From: an uncultured Atopobiaceae bacterium
Lineage (GTDB): Bacteria; Actinomycetota; Coriobacteriia; Coriobacteriales; Atopobiaceae
DNA length: 25,897 nt
Direction of reading: 5' to 3'
Assembly: GCA_944321005.1 (NCBI GenBank)
Contig: CALUJT010000005.1
Location: 1-25,897, forward strand
In this document: piece by piece, positions 24,519 to 25,897 of the stretch
How positions within the stretch are numbered: the stretch's first letter is position 1
How the letters are laid out: each line of letters starts with the position of its first letter
Notes under the pieces: model-generated
What the model saw: the letters and a program-made list of their open reading frames with translations, nothing else
What the model was told of the DNA's origin: nothing
The model's database searches: none
Translations under genes and position numbers: made by a program

Positions 24519-25397
24519 GTGAGTAAGCGCGTACGCGACATACTGCCCATCCTGGTCATCCTGGCCGGTCTTCTCGTCCTGCTGTATCCCACGATCAGCA
24601 ACTACCTGGTCGAGAAGAATGCCAGCCGCGCGGTCGCCTCCTATGACGCTACCGCCGTGGACATGGGCCAGGAGCAGCGCGAGCAGATGCTCGCGGACGC
24701 ACGCGCCTACAACGACGCGCTTGCCGCATCCTCGGGCGCCAGCCCCCAGGCGCCCGAGGGCGGCGAGCCCGCTCAGGTGGGGGAGACCCTCGCCTACGAG
24801 GATCTTCTCAACCTGAACGGCGACGGCATGATGGGCTACATCATCATCCCCAAGATGAACGTTGAGCTGCCCATCTACCACACCGTGGAAGAAAAGGTCC
24901 TGCAGGTGGGCGTGGGCCACATGGAGAGCTCATCGCTGCCCGTGGGCGGACCGTCCACGCACGCGGCGCTCTCCGGACACCGAGGACTGCCCTCGGCCAA
25001 GCTCTTCACGGACCTCGACCAGATGGAGGTGGGCGATCAGTTCTTCATCAAGGTCCTGGGCGAGACCCTGGCCTACGAGGTCCACGAGGTTGAGACGGTC
25101 CTCCCCACGGAGACCGAGTCCCTTGCCATCCAGCGGGGCCAGGACCTCGTGACCCTCATCACCTGCACGCCGTATGGCATCAACTCGCATCGCCTGCTGG
25201 TGCACGCGCACCGCATCCCGTACGAACCGCAGATGGAGGAGGCCATCGAGCAGGTGGGCGGCTTCATCAACATCCCGCTGCCGTACCTGGCGCTCATCGT
25301 CGCGCTGGCCGCGCTGGCGGTCTTTGTCACAGTCCTCAAGATCCGGACCATGCGGAAGGACAGAAGGGAGTACGCGCGTGGCAGGCACTCGCGCTGA
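24519..25397 (+). CDS. srtC: Class C (pilin-polymerising) sortase
   Basis: A 292-residue membrane transpeptidase that cuts LPXTG pilins and joins them through lysines. It has an N-terminal membrane helix (ILPILVILAGLLVLLYP), then MGYIIIPKMNVELPIYHT, the catalytic His154 in LSGHRGLP, Cys216 in TLITCTPYG and Arg225 in NSHRLLVHAHR. A second membrane helix near the C-terminus (YLALIVALAALAVFVTVL) is typical of class C. I do not see a clear DPW/DPF lid motif in the segment before the catalytic core. The GTG start has GGAG five bases upstream. It lies between the major pilin and another pilin-like gene, which overlaps its end by 20 nt. Confidence 0.93.
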   Translation: MSKRVRDILPILVILAGLLVLLYPTISNYLVEKNASRAVASYDATAVDMGQEQREQMLADARAYNDALAASSGASPQAPEGGEPAQVGETLAYEDLLNLNGDGMMGYIIIPKMNVELPIYHTVEEKVLQVGVGHMESSSLPVGGPSTHAALSGHRGLPSAKLFTDLDQMEVGDQFFIKVLGETLAYEVHEVETVLPTETESLAIQRGQDLVTLITCTPYGINSHRLLVHAHRIPYEPQMEEAIEQVGGFINIPLPYLALIVALAALAVFVTVLKIRTMRKDRREYARGRHSR

Positions 25398-25897
25398 CAT
25401 ACCACGGAAAACGTTTCTCGCGCGTCTTGCGGCAGCTGCGGTGGCGCTTCTTGTTGCCCTTGTGGCGGCGGGAGGTCCGCTTTCCGCCCGCGCCGCGTCA
25501 TGGGGCTCCATCACGCTGGACTGCCGCGTGAGCGGGGTGCCCCTGGCGGGCGACACCTATGGTCTCGTGTGCGTGGCCGACGTCACCTACGATGCGTCGT
25601 CCGGCACCATAACGTCCTACGCCACGCGCGACGCGTTCGCGTCCTTTGGCTACGACTGGCCCAACATGAAGGCCTCTGAGCTCGACGAGGCCGCCAAGGC
25701 CCTGGCCGCCTTTGCAGGCGAGAAGAGCCTCTACGAGCGCACGGCAGTCTCGGACGCCTCCGGAAGCGTGGGGTTCTGGGGGCTCGAGCCGGGCCTCTAC
25801 CTGGTGGCGCGCATCGCGACGGCGGACGCCAACGCGGGCTATGCGTGCGATCCGCTGCTCATCACCGTGCCCCTGGCGGACGGCGGTCAGCTGGACT
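25378..25897 (+). CDS. Secreted pilin-like protein, N-terminal part (runs off the window)
   Basis: Starts at GTG 25378 behind AAGGGAG, overlapping the sortase end by 20 nt, and stays open to the window edge (173 codons). Residues 1 to about 39 form a signal peptide (LARLAAAAVALLVALVAAGG, cleaved near ARAA). The mature part starts with a beta-strand-like GSITLDCRVSGVPLAGDTYG and later has GFWGLEPGLYLVARI, the pattern of the N-terminal domain of SpaA-type pilins (compare DPGYYLVV in the major pilin). It is probably a minor or basal pilin of the same operon. The anchor motif, if any, is outside the window. Confidence 0.75.
   Translation, partial: MAGTRADIPRKTFLARLAAAAVALLVALVAAGGPLSARAASWGSITLDCRVSGVPLAGDTYGLVCVADVTYDASSGTITSYATRDAFASFGYDWPNMKASELDEAAKALAAFAGEKSLYERTAVSDASGSVGFWGLEPGLYLVARIATADANAGYACDPLLITVPLADGGQLD

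Overview
The window looks like chromosomal DNA from a high-GC Gram-positive anaerobe. A Coriobacteriia / Atopobiaceae (Olsenella-like) host is my best guess, from overall GC, strong GGAGG-type ribosome sites, LPXTG pilus genes with a class C sortase, and the mix of protein families. No taxonomic marker was searched, so this is inference.

Region 1 (1-5846) is ordinary metabolic DNA. It holds a Cof-type HAD phosphatase behind a very long hairpin, a convergent ROK-family sugar kinase, and a divergent two-gene unit. The first gene of that unit is a LarA-type nickel-pincer racemase/epimerase fused at its C-terminus to the SAF domain of altronate dehydratase. The second, overlapping by 11 nt, is the matching UxaA catalytic half. 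Together they suggest epimerisation and dehydration of a 2-hydroxy (sugar) acid. A lone AIM24/TIGR00266 protein follows.

Region 2 (about 5850-12970) is an accessory island with lower GC, decayed genes and many repeats. It contains a decayed ORF6N/RhuM-like pseudogene, a large TOTE-type archaeo-eukaryotic primase plus superfamily 2 helicase with a frameshifted C-terminus, and an AlbA_2/Schlafen-like ATP-binding regulator. That regulator gene lies between two near-identical palindromic arrays of the heptamer GTCGCAG spaced 11 bp apart. A related palindrome (GTCGTAG) lies upstream of the primase-helicase. The island ends at an initiator tRNA gene (minus strand), whose 3' end faces the island.

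Region 3 (13167-14501, minus) is a water-forming NADH oxidase type flavoenzyme with a good promoter.

Region 4 (14640-25897) is a sortase-dependent pilus locus, all on the plus strand: a 2661-residue LPETG surface adhesin with about 30 GLUG-like glycine motifs and one Cna-B domain, an LPGTG major pilin, a class C sortase, and the start of another secreted pilin-like protein that runs off the window. The adhesin gene carries a run of nine G just after the signal peptide, a candidate phase-variation switch for the surface structure.
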